From NCBI GenBank assembly GCA_944384855.1, contig CALWUY010000001.1, forward strand, positions 62,001-126,000: a stretch of 64,000 nt of DNA. The letters run 5' to 3'. The position numbers and the translations under genes were made by a program. The DNA comes from an uncultured Clostridia bacterium (lineage in GTDB: Bacteria; Bacillota; Clostridia; Oscillospirales; Acutalibacteraceae). The notes beneath the pieces are model-generated. The model did not search any database. It had not been told where the DNA came from and was given only the letters and a program-made list of their open reading frames with translations. This document shows, piece after piece, positions 1-9,396 of this stretch. Within the stretch, counting starts at the first letter, position 1. Each line of letters starts with the position of its first letter.

Positions 1-55
1 TTATGAGGACGGCAAGAAAGACCGCCAGTGCAAGAAGTGCGGAGAGACTTTTTAA
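1..55 (+). CDS. rplX: 50S ribosomal protein L24, C-terminal end (partial)
   Basis: Only the last 17 codons and the TAA stop are in the window. The visible tail carries a CxxC pair (CKKCGE), as in the C-terminal tail of many bacterial L24 proteins. The stop lies 18 bp before rplE, the usual L24-L5 order of the spc operon. L24 helps start 50S assembly by binding 23S rRNA. The identity rests on the position and the short tail. Confidence 0.75.
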   Translation, partial: YEDGKKDRQCKKCGETF

Positions 56-73
56 GAGTAGGAGGAACTGACA

Positions 74-613
74 ATGTCAACATTAGCAAATGAATATAAA
101 ACTTCAATTGCGCCAGCATTGATGAAAAAATTCGGCTATAAGAGCGTTATGCAGATTCCGAAGCTCGAAAAGGTCGTAATCAATGTAGGAGCCGGCGAGG
201 CTAAGGAGAATGCTAAGGTTATAGATGCTATTATCAATGACCTCGGTAAAATCACAGGTCAGAAGGCTGTACCCTGCCGTGCAAAGAAATCCGTTGCGAA
301 CTTTAAACTGCGTGAAGGCATGCCTATCGGAGCAAAGGTTACGCTCAGAGGCGAGCGCATGTATGAGTTTATTGAAAGACTTTTCAATGCGGCTCTTCCG
401 AGAGTAAGAGACTTCAGGGGCATTAATCCCGATGCTTTTGACGGCCGCGGCAATTATGCCATGGGTGTTAAAGAGCAGCTTATATTCCCTGAAATCGAAT
501 ATGAGAAGATAGACAAGGTTCGCGGTATGGATATTATTTTTGTTACCACAGCCAATACGGACGAAGAAGCCCGTGAGTTATTAACTCTGATGGGCGCTCC
601 GTTTGCGAAGTAA
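74..613 (+). CDS. rplE: 50S ribosomal protein L5
   Basis: A 179-residue protein of the normal L5 length. L5 binds 5S rRNA and forms part of the central protuberance of the 50S subunit, touching the P-site tRNA and S13. Recognisable stretches include [11 protein letters not shown] near the N-terminus and [18 protein letters not shown] around residues 115-132. The ATG follows a strong AGGAGG site. It lies between rplX and rpsZ, 12 bp before the latter, so it is co-transcribed in the spc operon. Confidence 0.98.
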   Translation: MSTLANEYKTSIAPALMKKFGYKSVMQIPKLEKVVINVGAGEAKENAKVIDAIINDLGKITGQKAVPCRAKKSVANFKLREGMPIGAKVTLRGERMYEFIERLFNAALPRVRDFRGINPDAFDGRGNYAMGVKEQLIFPEIEYEKIDKVRGMDIIFVTTANTDEEARELLTLMGAPFAK

Positions 614-625
614 GGAGAAGGAAAT

Positions 626-811
626 ATGGCTAAAACTGCTATGAAAATCAAACAGGCGCGTCCTGCAAAGTTTTCTACGAGAAAGTATAACAGATGTAAA
701 ATCTGCGGCCGCCCGCACGCTTATCTTCGCAAATACGGCATCTGCCGTATATGCTTCAGAGAGCTTGCTTACAAAGGCGAGATCCCCGGAGTGAAGAAGT
801 CCAGCTGGTAA
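626..811 (+). CDS. rpsZ: 30S ribosomal protein S14, zinc-binding type Z
   Basis: A 61-residue short S14. Cys24, Cys27, Cys40 and Cys43 form two CxxC pairs that bind one zinc ion, which marks the type Z (C+) form rather than the longer zinc-free type. S14 joins late in assembly of the 30S head, next to S3 and S10. The order L5-S14-S8 is standard. A 49-bp gap before rpsH holds a small hairpin (see 825-842). Confidence 0.97.
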   Translation: MAKTAMKIKQARPAKFSTRKYNRCKICGRPHAYLRKYGICRICFRELAYKGEIPGVKKSSW

Positions 812-824
812 GGCACAGATAAGG

Positions 825-842
825 GTGACAGTAATCTGTCAC
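825..842 (+). promoter_or_regulatory. Hairpin just upstream of the rpsH ribosome binding site
   Basis: A perfect 7-bp stem (GTGACAG with CTGTCAC) and a TAAT loop lie in the rpsZ-rpsH gap, ending about 5 bases before the AAGGAGG site of rpsH. The structure is seen directly. A role in S8 feedback or mRNA processing is only inferred. It is not a terminator, since no T run follows. Confidence 0.4.
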
Positions 843-860
843 GATAAGGAGGTTTACGGT

Positions 861-1259
861 ATGCAAATCACCGATACAATAGCTGATATGCTTACGAGAA
901 TTCGTAACGCGTCATCAGCGAAACATGATTCGGTAGATGTTCCGGCGTCAAAGGTTAAGAAGGCGATTGCCCAGATACTTCTTGATGAAGGATACATCAC
1001 AAGCTTTACCGTTGAAGAAGACGGTAAGCAGGGCGTAATTCACATCACGCTGAAATACGGCCAGAACAAAACGCAGGCTATAACCGGTATCCGAAGAATT
1101 TCCAAGCCGGGCTTGCGCATTTACACTAACGTAGAGGATATGCCCAAGGTTATGAAGGGCCTTGGCATAGCAATCCTGTCCACCTCTAAGGGAATAATGA
1201 CAGATAAAGCTGCACGCAGCGCCAATGTAGGCGGCGAAGTGCTTGCTTATGTCTGGTAA
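861..1259 (+). CDS. rpsH: 30S ribosomal protein S8
   Basis: A 132-residue S8, a primary 16S rRNA-binding protein of the central domain and the usual translational repressor of spc-type operons. The start chosen is the ATG at 861, preceded by AAGGAGG; it gives the typical N-terminus [17 protein letters not shown]. An in-frame upstream start would add 12 residues foreign to the family. The C-terminus GGEVLAYVW is typical. rplF follows after 15 bp. Confidence 0.98.
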   Translation: MQITDTIADMLTRIRNASSAKHDSVDVPASKVKKAIAQILLDEGYITSFTVEEDGKQGVIHITLKYGQNKTQAITGIRRISKPGLRIYTNVEDMPKVMKGLGIAILSTSKGIMTDKAARSANVGGEVLAYVW

Positions 1260-1274
1260 GGAGGTGCACAGGAA

Positions 1275-1823
1275 ATGTCTAGAATAGGAAAGAAGCCTAT
1301 TGCAATTCCTGCAGGAGTTGACGTTAAGGTCAACGGTTCTGAGGTTACCGTAAAGGGACCCAAGGGCGAACTTAAAAACACATTTAATTCTGAAATTAAT
1401 ATTGCTGTTGAGGGCAACGAAATCATTGTTACCCGTCCGTCCGACGAGAAGAACCACCGTGCGCTGCACGGTCTTACACGCACACTTATAGCCAATATGG
1501 TAGAAGGTGTTACCAACGGTTACAGCAAGGAACTTGAGGTAAACGGCGTTGGATACCGTGTACAGAAGCAGGGAAATAATCTTGTGATGAACTTAGGTTA
1601 CTCACATCAGGTAATAATGTCCGAGGTTGCCGGAATCACAATTGATGTACCGGCTCCTAACAGAATAGTAATCAGCGGTGCTGATAAACAGCAGGTAGGT
1701 CAGTTTGCAGCGGAAGTTCGTGAGAAACGTCCTCCCGAGCCGTACAAGGGCAAAGGAATCAAGTACGTTGGCGAATATATCCGTCGTAAAGAAGGTAAAG
1801 CTGCCAAGGGTGCAAAGAAATAG
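1275..1823 (+). CDS. rplF: 50S ribosomal protein L6
   Basis: A 182-residue L6 of normal length, starting [15 protein letters not shown], with the duplicated L6 fold and the C-terminal motif [20 protein letters not shown] near residues 155-174. L6 sits close to the factor-binding site and the sarcin-ricin loop of 23S rRNA. It has a good GGAGG site and short gaps to rpsH and rplR, consistent with one operon. Confidence 0.98.
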   Translation: MSRIGKKPIAIPAGVDVKVNGSEVTVKGPKGELKNTFNSEINIAVEGNEIIVTRPSDEKNHRALHGLTRTLIANMVEGVTNGYSKELEVNGVGYRVQKQGNNLVMNLGYSHQVIMSEVAGITIDVPAPNRIVISGADKQQVGQFAAEVREKRPPEPYKGKGIKYVGEYIRRKEGKAAKGAKK

Positions 1824-1841
1824 TAAAGGAGTGTATTTTAA

Positions 1842-2201
1842 ATGGTTTCTAAACCTAACAGCAATAAGGCAAGACTTAAGCGTCATCTCCGCGTACGTTC
1901 CAAAATTTGCGGAACCGCGCAGCGTCCTCGCCTTGATGTATTCCGCTCCAACAGCAACATTTACGCCCAAATCATCGATGATGTAAACGGTGTTACTCTC
2001 GCTGCTGCCGCATCAAATGAAAAAGATTTCGGAATTTCAGGCGGCAATAAAGAGGGTGCACGCAAGGTTGGACAGTTAATCGCTGAGCGCGCCGCTAAGA
2101 AGGGCATCACCGAGGTTGTATTTGACCGCGGCGGATACGTATATCACGGCCGCGTAATGGAGCTTGCCGAAGGTGCCCGTGAGGGCGGCCTCAAGTTCTA
2201 A
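1842..2201 (+). CDS. rplR: 50S ribosomal protein L18
   Basis: A 119-residue L18, which binds 5S rRNA together with L5 in the central protuberance. The basic N-terminus (residues 1-30), the stretch [14 protein letters not shown] and the closing [15 protein letters not shown] are family hallmarks. It lies between rplF and rpsE with gaps of 16-18 bp. Confidence 0.98.
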   Translation: MVSKPNSNKARLKRHLRVRSKICGTAQRPRLDVFRSNSNIYAQIIDDVNGVTLAAAASNEKDFGISGGNKEGARKVGQLIAERAAKKGITEVVFDRGGYVYHGRVMELAEGAREGGLKF

Positions 2202-2217
2202 AAGAGGAGGAATACTT

Positions 2218-2721
2218 TTGGCTACAAATATTGACGCATCAACATTAGATTTAAAAGAAAGAGTAGTAGCTATAAACCGCGTATCCAAGACGGTAAAAGG
2301 CGGACGCATTATGAAATTTTCCGCTTTGGTAGTCGTTGGAGACGGCAACGGCATTGTTGGCTACGGTATGGGTAAAGCCGGAGAAGTTCCGGATGCTATC
2401 CGCAAGGGCATAGAAGACGCCAAGAAGAATCTGATAAAGATTTCTTTGAAGGGTACAACAATACCTCATGAAGTTATAGGCGAATTCGGCGCGGGCCGTG
2501 TTCTTATGAAACCGGCAGCTCCCGGTACAGGCGTTATCGCCGGCGGAGCGGTTCGTGCGGTAGTGGAAACCGCAGGTATTTCGGATATCCGTGCAAAGGC
2601 TTTACGTTCAAATAATCCTTGCAACGTAGTGCGCGCTACAGTAAAAGGCTTGGCGTCACTTCGCAGTGCTGACCAGGTTGCGGCTGTCCGCAGCAAGTCA
2701 GTCAAGGAAATCGTAGGTTAA
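2218..2721 (+). CDS. rpsE: 30S ribosomal protein S5, TTG start
   Basis: S5 shapes the mRNA entry channel and affects decoding accuracy. The best start is a TTG at 2218, just after an AGAGGAGG site. It gives a 167-residue protein beginning [17 protein letters not shown], the usual S5 length. An earlier in-frame ATG would run back into rplR and has no ribosome binding site. The double-stranded-RNA-binding-like N-domain ([18 protein letters not shown]) and the C-domain ([15 protein letters not shown]) are both present. Confidence 0.97.
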   Translation: MATNIDASTLDLKERVVAINRVSKTVKGGRIMKFSALVVVGDGNGIVGYGMGKAGEVPDAIRKGIEDAKKNLIKISLKGTTIPHEVIGEFGAGRVLMKPAAPGTGVIAGGAVRAVVETAGISDIRAKALRSNNPCNVVRATVKGLASLRSADQVAAVRSKSVKEIVG

Positions 2722-2735
2722 GGAGGAGCAGCATT

Positions 2736-2936
2736 ATGGCAACAAAAAAGGCTGCCTGCCTTAAGGTAAAGCTCGTAAAGAGCACAATCGGTTCAAAAAA
2801 GGATCAGATCGCAACTGCAGAAGCTCTGGGTCTGCACAAGGTCGGCGATGAAAAAATTCAGCCTGACAATGCTCAGACCAGGGGCAAAATCAACAAGGTT
2901 TCACACCTCGTTGAGGTTACAGAAGTTAAGGCTTAA
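2736..2936 (+). CDS. rpmD: 50S ribosomal protein L30
   Basis: A 66-residue L30 of the short bacterial form, with [19 protein letters not shown] near the N-terminus and a C-terminal [12 protein letters not shown]. It binds 23S rRNA domain II. The order S5-L30-L15 is standard. The 68-bp gap to rplO is long for this operon and holds a small GC hairpin (2952-2966). Confidence 0.96.
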   Translation: MATKKAACLKVKLVKSTIGSKKDQIATAEALGLHKVGDEKIQPDNAQTRGKINKVSHLVEVTEVKA

Positions 2937-3004
2937 GACCTTAATCTGAACTGCCGTTTTACGGCAACGCAGTTTAACTGCAATTAAGCAAGGAGGTGCG
3001 AACA

Positions 3005-3442
3005 ATGAAAATGCATGAATTAGCTCCGGCTATAGGCTCCACAAAGGAGGCTAAGCGCATAGGCAGAGGCCATGGCTCAGGCAACGGCAAGACCGCCGGC
3101 AAGGGACATAAGGGTCAGAAAGCCCGTGCAGGTCACGGAATGAGACCGGGTTTTGAAGGCGGACAGATGCCCCTTCAGAGACGTGTTCCAAAGCGTGGCT
3201 TCAATAATATATTCGCCAAGGAATGGGCGGCTATCAATGTTTCCGCTTTGGAAGTGTTCGAGGACGGTACAGTAGTTGACGCTGCTTTATTGGCAGAAAA
3301 AGGAATAGTGAAGAAAGATCTTCCGGTTAAAGTTTTAGGCAACGGAAGGCTCACCAGGAAGTTAGAAGTAAAGCTCAATGCTTTCTCTGCTTCTGCCGCT
3401 TCTAAGATTGAAGCCGCCGGCGGAAAGGCTGAGGTGATCTGA
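3005..3442 (+). CDS. rplO: 50S ribosomal protein L15
   Basis: A 145-residue L15 with the typical Gly/Lys/Arg-rich N-terminal tail ([19 protein letters not shown], about residues 20-38) that threads into 23S rRNA. The ATG at 3005 is chosen because AAGGAGG lies at the right distance. A GTG three codons upstream overlaps that site and is less likely. Its TGA stop shares one base with the secY start, which suggests translational coupling. Confidence 0.97.
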   Translation: MKMHELAPAIGSTKEAKRIGRGHGSGNGKTAGKGHKGQKARAGHGMRPGFEGGQMPLQRRVPKRGFNNIFAKEWAAINVSALEVFEDGTVVDAALLAEKGIVKKDLPVKVLGNGRLTRKLEVKLNAFSASAASKIEAAGGKAEVI

Positions 3443-4752
3443 TGTTAGAAACATTAAGAAACGCATGGAAGGTCAAGGATATCCGGAATAAGATTCTCTT
3501 CACGATTTTAATCATCATAATATTCCGTATAGGTTCTATAATACCTGTTCCGTATATTGATGTAGAGGCTTTAAAGTCTGCTGCGCAGGATACGGAAAGT
3601 ACAAACCAGTTTTTCAGCTATCTGTCTATTCTGACTGGCGGCGGACTTGAATACGGCGCTATATTTGCGATGTCGGTAACACCGTACATCAACTCTTCAA
3701 TTATAGTACAGCTGCTGTGTGTGGCAATTCCGGTATTCGAACGCTGGCAGAAGGAAGGCGAAGAGGGTCAGAAAAAGCTGGCACAGGTTACCCGTTACGC
3801 TACGATTCTTTTAGCGCTTATACAGGGTATCGCGTTCTTCTTCTATCTGAAAAACGGAGGCGGAAATTCACAGATAGGTTCTTATCTGAGCGTCTCCGGA
3901 AACTCGGTTATATTTGCGGCATTTGTAATAGTGCTTGCGTTTACCGCGGGTTCGGCGCTTGTAATGTGGCTGGGCGAACAGATTGATGCCAAGGGTATAG
4001 GCAACGGTATTTCGATACTTTTGTTTGCGGGTATCCTGTCACGCGGTCCGCAGGCGTTCAGTGCATTGTACGGTTATTTCTTTAAATACAAGCAGTATTT
4101 TGCGGTAATTGCAATTATAGTTGTATTCCTTTTGGTAATCGCTTTCGTTGTATGGATGACTGCCGCAGAGCGCAGAATCCCGGTTCAGTACGCAAAGCGT
4201 GTGGTAGGCAACAAGATGTACGGCGGTCAAAACACTCATATTCCGATCAAGGTTAATATGTCGGGTGTTATGCCAATAATTTTTGCCTCGTCTATTCTCA
4301 TGGTTCCTACGATGATTCTCGGATTCATGAGGGTAACAAATCCGCCTTCAGTCTTCTATAAGATACTGTCATTATTCAGTGTTCAGGGTGTATTTTACGC
4401 AGTAATTTATTTCCTGCTGATCATCGGATTCGCGTATTTTTATGCTACAATACAGTTTAATCCGGTTGAAATGGCGAACAATCTGCGCAAAAACGGCGGA
4501 GCGATACCAGGAATTCGGCCCGGAAAGCCGACAACTGATTTTATTTCCAAAATTTTGTCAAGAATAACTTTGATGGGAGCTGTGTTCCTCAGCGTTATAG
4601 CAATACTTCCGATCGTTATAGGAAATGTCGGCCAAATCAACATATCTTTGGGCGGTACTTCGTTACTGATTATGGTCGGTGTTGCGCTTGACACAGTACG
4701 CAATCTTGAGTCTCAGATGATGATGCGTCATTATAAGGGATTTTTAGATTAA
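3442..4752 (+). CDS. secY: Protein translocase subunit SecY
   Basis: A 436-residue polytopic membrane protein with about ten membrane segments, the normal length for SecY. SecY forms the protein-conducting channel of the Sec translocon with SecE and SecG, working with SecA and the ribosome. Visible landmarks are the N-terminal DIRNKILFTILIIIIFRIGS and a cytoplasmic loop with ERRIPVQYAKR (near residues 243-253). It begins on the last base of the rplO stop codon. The exported proteins at 16.9-45 kb would use this channel. Confidence 0.98.
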   Translation: MLETLRNAWKVKDIRNKILFTILIIIIFRIGSIIPVPYIDVEALKSAAQDTESTNQFFSYLSILTGGGLEYGAIFAMSVTPYINSSIIVQLLCVAIPVFERWQKEGEEGQKKLAQVTRYATILLALIQGIAFFFYLKNGGGNSQIGSYLSVSGNSVIFAAFVIVLAFTAGSALVMWLGEQIDAKGIGNGISILLFAGILSRGPQAFSALYGYFFKYKQYFAVIAIIVVFLLVIAFVVWMTAAERRIPVQYAKRVVGNKMYGGQNTHIPIKVNMSGVMPIIFASSILMVPTMILGFMRVTNPPSVFYKILSLFSVQGVFYAVIYFLLIIGFAYFYATIQFNPVEMANNLRKNGGAIPGIRPGKPTTDFISKILSRITLMGAVFLSVIAILPIVIGNVGQINISLGGTSLLIMVGVALDTVRNLESQMMMRHYKGFLD

Positions 4753-4770
4753 CAATTAAGGAGTAGATGT

Positions 4771-5409
4771 ATGAAACTCATTTTATTGGGAGCGCCGGGA
4801 GCAGGTAAGGGCACCCAGGCGGAAATAATTTCAGAGAAGTACAATATTCCGACCATTTCCACCGGAAATATAATACGCGCTGCGTTAAAGAACGGTACGG
4901 AGATGGGATTGAAAGCCAAGGCGTATATTGACGCGGGTAATCTTGTTCCGGATGATGTGGTGATAGGCATCATCAAAGAGCGTCTTTCCGAGAAGGACTG
5001 CGAAAACGGATATATACTTGACGGATTCCCGCGTACGATACCGCAGGCGGAGGCTCTTGACAGAATGGGATTTGCTATCGACGCCGCGCTTTCCATAGAA
5101 GTTGCTGACGAAGAAATAGTGAAACGAATGTCGGGAAGGCGGGTCTGCGGAAAATGCGGAGCGAGCTATCATACCGAATACAAGAAACCCGAAAGGGACG
5201 GTATTTGCAATCTTTGCGGTGAAGATCTGATAATACGCAAGGATGACGAGCCTGATACTGTTAAAAACAGACTTGCCGTTTTCCATGACCAGACAGAACC
5301 GTTAAAGGAATATTACAAAACCTCGGGAAAGCTTTTAATTGTTGAAGGTCAGGATAAGGTAGAGGACACTACCAGACTTGTTCTGACCGCATTGGAGAAA
5401 GTGAAGTAG
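4771..5409 (+). CDS. adk: Adenylate kinase, zinc-lid form
   Basis: A 212-residue long-form adenylate kinase, interconverting ATP + AMP and 2 ADP. The P-loop is GAPGAGKGT at residues 7-15. DGFPRT follows at about 84-89. In the LID domain Cys126, Cys129, Cys146 and Cys149 form two CxxC pairs that bind structural zinc, as in many Gram-positive enzymes. It lies between secY and map, the common Gram-positive arrangement, and ends 3 bp before map. Confidence 0.98.
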   Translation: MKLILLGAPGAGKGTQAEIISEKYNIPTISTGNIIRAALKNGTEMGLKAKAYIDAGNLVPDDVVIGIIKERLSEKDCENGYILDGFPRTIPQAEALDRMGFAIDAALSIEVADEEIVKRMSGRRVCGKCGASYHTEYKKPERDGICNLCGEDLIIRKDDEPDTVKNRLAVFHDQTEPLKEYYKTSGKLLIVEGQDKVEDTTRLVLTALEKVK

Positions 5410-5412
5410 AGT

Positions 5413-6162
5413 ATGATATCGCTTAAAACCGGTAGCGAGCTTAAAGTAATGAGAGAAGCTTGCAGAATAGCAGCCGGCGCATTACAGACAGCAGGTAAGG
5501 CGGTAAGGCCGGGTATCAGTACGGCTGAGATCGACAAAATAGCTGAGGAATATATTCTCAGCCAGGGCGGAGAACCGAATTTCAAAAATTACAGCGGTTA
5601 TCCAGCCACCGCCTGTATATCCATAAACAACGAGGTAATTCACGGCATACCAAGTACAAAGCGCATACTTCGTGAGGGAGATATAGTAAGTATAGATCTC
5701 GGAGCCAAGTACGGCGGGTATCATGGCGACAATGCCGCCACTTTCGCTTGCGGAAAGATATCCGATGAAGCGAAGTGGCTGATTGACACCACAAGAGAAA
5801 GCCTTTACAAAGGAATTTCGGCGGCGGTGTCGGGCGGCAGAATCGGCGATATTGCCAGCGCGGTACAAGAGTATGTTGAAGCGAGAGGGTACTCAGTGGT
5901 CAGAAAATTTGTCGGCCACGGAATCGGTACCAGTCTGCACGAAGCCCCCGAGGTTCCGAATTTCGGGACCAAGGGAAGGGGACCCCGATTATTGCCGGGG
6001 ATGACACTTGCAATAGAGCCCATGATAAATCAGGGCTCAAGTGATGTAAAAGTGTTACCGGACGGATGGACAGTTTTAACCGTAGACGGTTCGCTTTCGG
6101 CTCATTTTGAGCATACGGTTGCGATAACGGCAGACGGTCCTAAAATAATGACGTATGCTTAA
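5413..6162 (+). CDS. map: Methionine aminopeptidase, type I
   Basis: A 249-residue enzyme that removes the initiator methionine from new proteins. The dinuclear metal site is complete: Asp95, Asp106, His169, Glu202 and Glu233, with the substrate-side His77. The protein is the short type Ia form without an N-terminal zinc extension. It lies 3 bp after adk and is co-transcribed with it. Confidence 0.98.
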   Translation: MISLKTGSELKVMREACRIAAGALQTAGKAVRPGISTAEIDKIAEEYILSQGGEPNFKNYSGYPATACISINNEVIHGIPSTKRILREGDIVSIDLGAKYGGYHGDNAATFACGKISDEAKWLIDTTRESLYKGISAAVSGGRIGDIASAVQEYVEARGYSVVRKFVGHGIGTSLHEAPEVPNFGTKGRGPRLLPGMTLAIEPMINQGSSDVKVLPDGWTVLTVDGSLSAHFEHTVAITADGPKIMTYA

Positions 6163-6176
6163 AGAGGCGGAGTCGG

Positions 6177-6449
6177 ATGATAGGTCGTATAGTATGTTCA
6201 AAATCGGGACGGGACAAAGGTCATTTTATGGTTGTGGTAAGGGAAGAAAACGGATATCTTTATGTATGCGATGGCAAAGAGAGGCCGATTGAACATCCCA
6301 AAAAGAAAAATCCCAAGCATATAATGCCGACTAATACCGTTCTCACGGAAAACGAGTTTAAAACCAACAAATCACTGAAAAAAGCACTTGCGGTGTACAG
6401 GGATTCCGCGGGAAAGAGGGAGGAACCGATATGTCCAAAGAAGACATGA
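6177..6449 (+). CDS. KOW-domain RNA-binding protein between map and infA
   Basis: A 90-residue basic protein. The first 25 residues ([19 protein letters not shown]) form a KOW-type RNA-binding motif like that of L14e/L27e-family proteins. Similar small genes sit between map and infA in many Firmicutes. The function is unknown, but a ribosome-linked role fits both the motif and the place. Its 3' end overlaps infA by 19 bp, so the two are probably translationally coupled. Confidence 0.85.
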   Translation: MIGRIVCSKSGRDKGHFMVVVREENGYLYVCDGKERPIEHPKKKNPKHIMPTNTVLTENEFKTNKSLKKALAVYRDSAGKREEPICPKKT

Positions 6450-6649
6450 TAGAGCTTGAAGGAGTCGTTGTTGAGGCTATGCCTAATGCAATGTTCAAGG
6501 TAGAAATTCAGGGAGGACATCAGATACTGGCGCATATTTCGGGTAAACTGCGTATGAATTTCATAAGAATATTACCCGGAGACAAGGTCACGGTAGAGAT
6601 GTCACCCTACGATTTAACAAAGGGACGCATTACTTGGCGTTCCAAGTAG
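6431..6649 (+). CDS. infA: Translation initiation factor IF-1
   Basis: A 72-residue IF-1 with the S1-type OB fold, starting [20 protein letters not shown] and ending [14 protein letters not shown]-1 occupies the 30S A site during initiation and helps IF-2 and IF-3. The start overlaps the end of the KOW gene by 19 bp, and a GGGAGGA site lies inside that gene. rpmJ follows after 43 bp. Confidence 0.98.
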   Translation: MSKEDMIELEGVVVEAMPNAMFKVEIQGGHQILAHISGKLRMNFIRILPGDKVTVEMSPYDLTKGRITWRSK

Positions 6650-6692
6650 TGCAGAAAAACTGCATTTAAAATTACAAGGAGGTATAATCCGA

Positions 6693-6806
6693 ATGAAAGT
6701 CAGACCTTCTGTTAAAAAGATTTGCGAGAAATGCAAAATTATTAAGCGCAAAGGCAAAATTATGGTCATATGCGAAAACCCGAAGCACAAACAGCGTCAG
6801 GGTTAA
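6693..6806 (+). CDS. rpmJ: 50S ribosomal protein L36
   Basis: A 37-residue gene reading [20 protein letters not shown] and ending NPKHKQRQG. Cys11, Cys14 and Cys27 with His32 make the zinc ribbon of the C+ form of L36. L36 is the smallest 50S protein and joins late in assembly. A strong AAGGAGG site precedes the ATG. The order infA-rpmJ-rpsM is standard. Confidence 0.97.
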   Translation: MKVRPSVKKICEKCKIIKRKGKIMVICENPKHKQRQG

Positions 6807-6863
6807 TGCGCTTGCAAGCCAGAGAAAAACTTTGGTCAAAAATAAATGGAGGTGCTTTGATTA

Positions 6864-7232
6864 ATGGCACGTATTGCTGGTGTTGACCTTCCGAATGAGA
6901 AGCGAGTGGAAATCGGACTTACTTATATTTTCGGAATAGGTCTTACTACATCGAAAAAAATCCTTGCTGATACCGGAATAAATCCCGATACCAGAGTCAA
7001 GGACTTAACCGAAGACGATATTTCAAAGCTGCGTGAATACATCGACCATAACCTTCAGGTTGAAGGAGATCGTCGCCGTACAATCGCATTTGATATTAAA
7101 AGACTTATCGAAATCGGAAGCTACCGCGGCTTGCGTCATCGCAAGAACCTGCCTGTAAGAGGTCAGCGTTCCAAGACAAACGCTCGCACACGCAAAGGTC
7201 CTAAGAAGACCATAGCTAACAAGAAGAAATAA
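6864..7232 (+). CDS. rpsM: 30S ribosomal protein S13
   Basis: A 122-residue S13, first gene of the classical alpha group. It sits in the 30S head and bridges to L5. It begins [19 protein letters not shown], contains the helix-two-turns-helix region, and ends in a basic tail with [15 protein letters not shown] that contacts P-site tRNA. A GGAGGTG site lies about 9 bases before the ATG. Confidence 0.98.
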   Translation: MARIAGVDLPNEKRVEIGLTYIFGIGLTTSKKILADTGINPDTRVKDLTEDDISKLREYIDHNLQVEGDRRRTIAFDIKRLIEIGSYRGLRHRKNLPVRGQRSKTNARTRKGPKKTIANKKK

Positions 7233-7248
7233 GTAGGAGGAAGATAAT

Positions 7249-7647
7249 ATGGCTACTGCTAAAAAGGCGACAGCTTCACGCCGCCGCCGTGAAAAGAAAA
7301 ATATTGAACGTGGCGCTGCCCATATCCAGTCTACCTTCAACAATACAATCGTAACCATCACCGATACACAGGGCAATGCTCTTTCATGGGCAAGCGCCGG
7401 TGAATTAGGTTTCAGAGGTTCAAGAAAGTCTACTCCGTTCGCTGCACAGAGCGCTGCCGAAACAGCTGCCAAAGCTGCTATGGAGCATGGTCTTAAGACT
7501 GTTGAAGTATTTGTAAAGGGCCCCGGTGCCGGACGTGAAGCTGCTATCCGCGCATTGCAGACAGCAGGTTTGGAGGTTAGTCTCATAAAGGACGTTACCC
7601 CGATTCCGCACAATGGCTGCCGTCCTCCCAAGAGAAGACGCGTTTAA
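7249..7647 (+). CDS. rpsK: 30S ribosomal protein S11
   Basis: A 132-residue S11 of the 30S platform, near the mRNA exit and the Shine-Dalgarno duplex. Typical stretches are [35 protein letters not shown] and the ending [14 protein letters not shown]. It follows rpsM by 16 bp. The 58-bp gap to rpsD contains a perfect 14-base palindrome (7668-7681). Confidence 0.98.
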   Translation: MATAKKATASRRRREKKNIERGAAHIQSTFNNTIVTITDTQGNALSWASAGELGFRGSRKSTPFAAQSAAETAAKAAMEHGLKTVEVFVKGPGAGREAAIRALQTAGLEVSLIKDVTPIPHNGCRPPKRRRV

Positions 7648-7705
7648 TTAACAGAATTTATTGTTACGCAGATTAATCTGCAGAAATAATTTGGAGGTGC
7701 AATAG

Positions 7706-8332
7706 ATGGCAAGATATACCGGTGCAGTATGCAGACTTTGCCGCCGTGAAGGACAGAAACTGTTCTTAAAGGGCGAGCGCTGCTATTCTGATAAGTGTTC
7801 GGTTGGTGTCAGGGCTTATGCTCCGGGACAGCACGGACAGGGTAGAAAGAAGTCATCAGAATACGGTTTGCAGCTTCGTGCTAAGCAGACCGCAAGACGT
7901 TTCTATGGCGTTCAGGAAAATCAGTTCCATCATTATTTTGAGATAGCCGAAAGAAAACAGGGTATCACAGGTGATAACCTTCTGAAAATTCTTGAAAGCC
8001 GTCTTGATAATGTAGTATACAGAGTCGGATTTGCTTCTTCCCGCGCGGAAGCAAGGCAATTAGTAGGTCACGGTCATTTTGAAGTGAACGGTAAGAGAGT
8101 TGACATTGCTTCATATCTTTTGAAAGCAGGCGATGTTGTATCAATCTGTGAAAAATCACGCAGTCTCGAAAAGATCAAGTCAGTAGTTGAGGCTAACAGT
8201 GCAAGGCCTGTTCCCCAGTGGATTGATCTTGACAGAGAAGCTCTTTCTGCCAAGGTGTTGAGTCTTCCTGAGAGAGATCAGATTGAAGCTCCTGTAGACG
8301 AGCAGCTTATCGTTGAGTTCTACTCTAAATAA
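7706..8332 (+). CDS. rpsD: 30S ribosomal protein S4, zinc-binding form
   Basis: A 208-residue S4 that starts 30S assembly by binding the 16S five-way junction and is often an autoregulator. Cys9, Cys12, Cys26 and Cys31 form the N-terminal zinc site of the C+ type. The S4 RNA-binding domain lies near residues 95-160 ([20 protein letters not shown]). It is placed between rpsK and rpoA as in other Clostridia, not as a separate gene as in Bacillus. Confidence 0.98.
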   Translation: MARYTGAVCRLCRREGQKLFLKGERCYSDKCSVGVRAYAPGQHGQGRKKSSEYGLQLRAKQTARRFYGVQENQFHHYFEIAERKQGITGDNLLKILESRLDNVVYRVGFASSRAEARQLVGHGHFEVNGKRVDIASYLLKAGDVVSICEKSRSLEKIKSVVEANSARPVPQWIDLDREALSAKVLSLPERDQIEAPVDEQLIVEFYSK

Positions 8333-8354
8333 TCAATTCATTTTTCTTATGATA

Positions 8355-8382
8355 CTTAGTGTTTTCCGTACTAAGCACTAAG
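8355..8382 (+). promoter_or_regulatory. Two mutually exclusive hairpins in the rpsD-rpoA gap
   Basis: The 5' arm at 8355-8361 (CTTAGTG) can pair with ACTAAG at 8370-8375 or with CACTAAG at 8376-8382, but not with both. No T run follows, so neither fold is an intrinsic terminator. The alternatives are seen in the sequence. A role in S4 feedback or in setting the rpoA level is an inference. Confidence 0.35.
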
Positions 8383-8418
8383 GAAAAAAATAACCGTACG
8401 GAGAAACGGAGCTTTTAA

Positions 8419-9369
8419 ATGATAGAAATTGAAAAGCCCAGAATAGACACTGTTGAATTGACCGCCGACGGTAAATACGGTAAATTTGTTATGGAGCCGT
8501 TGGAGAGAGGATATGCGACAACCTTAGGTAACAGTATGAGAAGAGTTCTTCTTTCGATACTTCCCGGAGTTGCGGTTACCTCTGTAAAAATAGACGGTGT
8601 AGTGCATGAATTTACTACTATCCCGGGTGTGAAGGAAGATGTTACTGAAATCATACTGAATATAAAGGGATTGATAGCCAAACTTCATGCCGATACGGCA
8701 AAGAAAATTTATATTGAAGCTGAAGGTCCGTGTGTGGTAACCGCCGCTTCAATAAAAGCCGATTCAGAGGTTGAGATTCTTAATCCGGATATGTATATAG
8801 CTACTTTAGCGGAAGGCGCTTCTCTTAATATGGAGATGACACTTGACCGCGGCAGAGGCTACGTTCCGGCCGAGCAGAATAAATCATCCCAGACAGTAAT
8901 CGGCGTTATACCGGTTGATTCTATTTATACGCCGGTGCTTAAAGCTAACTTCTCGGTTGACAATACCCGTGTAGGTAATGTTACCGATAAGGGAAAACTT
9001 ACTCTTGAGGTCTGGACCGACGGTTCACTCAAAGCAAATGAAGCGATTTCTATGTCAGCTAAGATTTTGATTGAACATTTGGAACTGTTCCTGGATCTTA
9101 CTGAGGGTGTAAGTGAAGTAGAGAGCATAATGGCGGAAAAATGCGACAATGAAAAGGAAAAGGTTCTTGACCTTACAATTGATGAACTTGATTTGTCCGT
9201 TCGCAGCTTCAATTGTCTGAAGCGTGCAGGTATTAATACGGTCGAAGATCTTATCGGAAAATCCGAAGAGGATATGATGAAGGTCAGAAATTTAGGCCGT
9301 AAGTCCCTTGAAGAGGTTATTGCGAAGTTGAATTCGTTCGGCTTTACACTCAAAAAGGATTATGAATAA
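8419..9369 (+). CDS. rpoA: RNA polymerase alpha subunit
   Basis: A 316-residue alpha subunit. The N-terminal domain (about 1-230) dimerises and starts core assembly; it contains the [11 protein letters not shown] stretch. The C-terminal domain (about 250-316), with [16 protein letters not shown] and LGRKSLEEV, contacts UP elements and activators. That domain is a plausible partner for the Crp/Fnr-family regulator at 60469. It lies in the alpha operon between rpsD and rplQ. Confidence 0.98.
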   Translation: MIEIEKPRIDTVELTADGKYGKFVMEPLERGYATTLGNSMRRVLLSILPGVAVTSVKIDGVVHEFTTIPGVKEDVTEIILNIKGLIAKLHADTAKKIYIEAEGPCVVTAASIKADSEVEILNPDMYIATLAEGASLNMEMTLDRGRGYVPAEQNKSSQTVIGVIPVDSIYTPVLKANFSVDNTRVGNVTDKGKLTLEVWTDGSLKANEAISMSAKILIEHLELFLDLTEGVSEVESIMAEKCDNEKEKVLDLTIDELDLSVRSFNCLKRAGINTVEDLIGKSEEDMMKVRNLGRKSLEEVIAKLNSFGFTLKKDYE

Positions 9370-9396
9370 AATCACTGTTTTAAGGAGTGAATAGAA

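Noticed and set aside
948..1469. Long open frame on the - strand across rpsH and rplF (173 codons)
   Set aside because: It lies wholly antisense to two certain ribosomal genes, has no ribosome binding site and no protein-like pattern.
7023..7631. Open frame of 202 codons on the - strand across rpsM and rpsK
   Set aside because: Antisense to two conserved ribosomal genes; it reflects codon bias, not a real gene.
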